DNA from: Clostridia bacterium
GTDB lineage: Bacteria; Bacillota; Clostridia; Oscillospirales; Acutalibacteraceae
Length of the DNA: 64,000 nucleotides
Direction: 5' to 3'
Assembly (NCBI GenBank): GCA_017549565.1
Contig: JAFYUI010000035.1
Coordinates: 1 to 64,000, forward strand
Part shown: piece after piece, positions 62,015 to 64,000 of the stretch
Layout of the letters: the number at the start of each line of letters is the position of its first letter
How positions within the stretch are numbered: position 1 is the first letter of the stretch
Notes under the pieces: model-generated
What the model saw: the letters and a program-made list of their open reading frames with translations, nothing else
Database searches by the model: none
What the model was told of the DNA's origin: nothing
Position numbers and translations under genes: made by a program

Positions 62015-62875
62015 ATGGCAAAAAAAGCACAGTATCGACGTTATACACGCTCGACCGCGGGAAATATAGTTTATTTCTCCATTCTCTTCCTTGCGGGAGC
62101 GTTCACAATTTTACCTTTAATCTATTGCGTTATCACTTCGTTCAAGCCACTTGATGAATTGTTGATATTCCCACCGCAATTCTTTGTAAAGCGCCCAACA
62201 CTTTCTAACTATTTGGTGTTGCCGTCGCTTTTAGGTAAAATACAAGTACCTGTTTCAAGATATTTCTTCAACAGTTTATTTATTACTGTTGCAGGTACAT
62301 CACTTCACATTATTGCGGCATCTCTTGCAGCATTTACCTTCTCAAAATCAAAAATTAGATGCAGAAAGCTCTTCTTTATGATTATTCAGGTTATGTTGCT
62401 TTACAACAGCGTTACATTAAGTGTACCTCAGTATTTAATCTTTACAAAACTTCATATGATTGATACATACTGGGTATATATTTTACCTGCTATTCCATCG
62501 GCAGTTGGTTGCTTCCTTATGAAACAGTATATTGACGTTTCAGTACCCGATGCACTTATGGAAGCTGCAAGAATTGATGGTGCAGGCGTTGTAACAATGT
62601 ATCACAAGGTTGTTATGCCAATATTGAAACCGGCTTGGATGACAATTATGCTTTTGTCTTTCCAAACTATGTGGACAATTATTCCAAGTGGTACAATTTT
62701 CAGCGAACAGTTAAAAACATTACCCCAGGTTATGAGCAATATTTCCGCAGGTGGTATTGCCCGTTCAGGTAGCGCAATGGCTGTAACCGTAATTTTGATG
62801 ATACCACCAATTTTGGTATTCTTAGTAACTCAAAGTAACGTTATGGAAACTATGAGTACATCCGGTATTAAGTAA
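62015..62875 (+). CDS. Carbohydrate ABC transporter permease (MalG type)
   Basis: This 286-residue permease has six helices and the EAA loop LMEAARIDGAGVVTMYHKVVMPILKP near residue 180. The sequence FTILPLIYCVITSFKPLDELLIFPPQFFVKRPTLSNY (in parts) is typical of MalG-type CUT1 permeases. Its GGGGGAGAG SD lies in the 16-base gap after the MalF-type gene. It completes the second ABC system. Confidence 0.93.
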   Translation: MAKKAQYRRYTRSTAGNIVYFSILFLAGAFTILPLIYCVITSFKPLDELLIFPPQFFVKRPTLSNYLVLPSLLGKIQVPVSRYFFNSLFITVAGTSLHIIAASLAAFTFSKSKIRCRKLFFMIIQVMLLYNSVTLSVPQYLIFTKLHMIDTYWVYILPAIPSAVGCFLMKQYIDVSVPDALMEAARIDGAGVVTMYHKVVMPILKPAWMTIMLLSFQTMWTIIPSGTIFSEQLKTLPQVMSNISAGGIARSGSAMAVTVILMIPPILVFLVTQSNVMETMSTSGIK

Positions 62876-62906
62876 TAGATTTCCTAAGGAAGGACTGTGG
62901 AAAAAG

Positions 62907-64000
62907 TTGAAAAAAATATTATCAATTATACTTGTTATATTGACTATTTCCTCGCTTGTAATTACCGCTTCAGCGAATCCAACCGATTCGTTTGTGCACG
63001 ATGACACACAAAGTGGTGCAGTTACTTCTGTGTTATCACAGGATATGTACGCTGCAACAAAGGTAATTACTGCGGCATCCGTTGGCTTAGAGAAAAGCTT
63101 ATCCGGTGTTAATGACATTTGTTCAGATAAAAATGGTAATATTTACCTTTTAGTGTCTGACTGGTCACAGGTAGTAGTTCTTAATAACGATTATTCATTA
63201 AATCGCGTTTTAACTTTAACTGATGAAAAAGAAAATAAGGTATCTTTCAGCGGGGCAAGGGGAATATTTGTAGATAAGGATTTTAAGATTTATATCTGCG
63301 ATACAACTAATTCTCGTGTTTTAATCGCTGATGGTGAAGGCAAAGTGGTAGATACCTGGACACAACCCGTATCGCCTTTAATTCCAGATGATTTTTATTT
63401 CCAACCCACCAGTATTGTTAGAACAGATAAAGGTTATACCTATATTTTAAGTCTTGGTTGTTATTATGGCGCTTTGTTATATTCACCCGAGCAAAAGTTT
63501 CTTGGTTTTTACGGTGCTAATACAGTAAAAGCTTCTGCATTAGATACACTTTCTTATTTGTGGGACCGTTTAACACAAACAGAAGCAAAAAAAGCACAAT
63601 CCATTAAAACCTTACCTTTCTCATTCGTTGACTTGTGTCTTGACGCAGAAGATTATACTGTAACATGTACAGGTCGTACTGAAACCGAGAAAAATGGTAC
63701 AGGACAAATTCGAAAGCTTTCTCCAACAGGCGAAAACATTATGTTTAAGCGCTTAACAAACGGTACAGCTGTATCGGCAAACTCGGTTAACTTTGTTGAA
63801 GAAAAAGTCACTGTTAGGTTTGGTAATAAACAGCTTCAAAACATAATTTCTATTGACGTTGACGAAAACAACTTCATCTATGCATTAGATGGTACCGCTG
63901 GTCTTATTTATGTTTATGATGAAGAATGTAACTTACTTTGCGGTTTCGGCGGCGGTGGTGATAACGTTAGAGAACTTGGTTTATTTGATTCTGCTGCGGC
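62907..64000 (+). CDS. Secreted NHL/YVTN-like beta-propeller protein, 5' part
   Basis: The frame opens with TTG at 62907 and runs past the right edge, so the stop is not seen. A signal peptide (KKILSIILVILTISSLVITASA) is followed by beta-propeller-like blades: GVNDICSDKNGNIYLLVSD, GARGIFVDKDFKIYICDTTNSRVLI and QNIISIDVDENNFIYALDGTAGLIYVYDEE. Each has the D-x-x-x-N-x-Y/I-YI-x-D pattern of NHL repeats. AAGGAAGGA lies 12 bases upstream, a little far. It is the next gene of the sugar-transport operon and may bind carbohydrate or protein partners outside the cell. Confidence 0.78.
   Translation, partial: MKKILSIILVILTISSLVITASANPTDSFVHDDTQSGAVTSVLSQDMYAATKVITAASVGLEKSLSGVNDICSDKNGNIYLLVSDWSQVVVLNNDYSLNRVLTLTDEKENKVSFSGARGIFVDKDFKIYICDTTNSRVLIADGEGKVVDTWTQPVSPLIPDDFYFQPTSIVRTDKGYTYILSLGCYYGALLYSPEQKFLGFYGANTVKASALDTLSYLWDRLTQTEAKKAQSIKTLPFSFVDLCLDAEDYTVTCTGRTETEKNGTGQIRKLSPTGENIMFKRLTNGTAVSANSVNFVEEKVTVRFGNKQLQNIISIDVDENNFIYALDGTAGLIYVYDEECNLLCGFGGGGDNVRELGLFDSAA

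Overview
The window looks like a chromosome segment from a low-GC, endospore-forming Firmicute of class Clostridia. A gut Oscillospirales/Ruminococcaceae-type genome is my best guess from gene order and protein flavour; I could run no database search. The sporulation genes sigG, yqfC and yqfD and a YlbJ-like gene, strong SD sequences, sigma-A promoters of the TTGACA-17-TATAAT type, and a T-box leader all fit this.

Layout. 0-7 kb: end of a glycyl-radical activase, sigG, a membrane protein, an ECF S component beside coaX, the rpsF-ssb-rpsR operon, a PHP-domain protein and a YlbJ-like protein. 7.2-14.7 kb: the conserved operon yqfC-yqfD-phoH-ybeY-era-(YqzL-like)-recO-mutS2-(TIGR04076). 14.7-24 kb (minus strand): AI-2E-type permease; rsmD-coaD-coiled-coil gene-T-box-ileS; and a P-type ATPase behind a likely yybP-ykoY manganese riboswitch. 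24-34.5 kb: lacZ, a DinB cassette facing a Xre regulator across a four-operator control region, a Na/Pi symporter, glyS, and a ROK kinase with queT. 34.6-39.9 kb: a distinct plus-strand island with small membrane proteins, a sigma factor fused to a transmembrane and extracellular domain, a transglutaminase-like lipoprotein and a 52-residue ORF. 40-44.3 kb: SDR and P-loop genes, rnpB, a flavodiiron protein, birA and tRNA-Ser(CGA).

44.6 kb to the end is a carbohydrate-utilisation locus. It holds a cytosolic beta-helix protein, a divergent AraC regulator, a Sip1/raffinose-synthase-like GH36 enzyme, three ABC sugar permeases, two solute-binding proteins (one of 936 residues with N-terminal carbohydrate-binding-like modules), a 2082-residue secreted beta-helix protein, and the start of a secreted NHL-like propeller protein cut by the window end. 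The likely logic is that large secreted beta-helix and CBM-bearing proteins capture or cleave a complex glycan, the ABC systems import the products, and GH36 plus the cytosolic beta-helix enzyme finish degradation under AraC control. The substrate cannot be read from the sequence.

The most unusual items are: (i) four 16-bp palindromes at about 31-bp spacing, two of them filling the spacers of two promoters that face each other, upstream of the DinB cassette and its likely repressor; (ii) the one-piece membrane sigma factor with paralogous leader elements around it; and (iii) the giant beta-helix / CBM-binding-protein sugar system.
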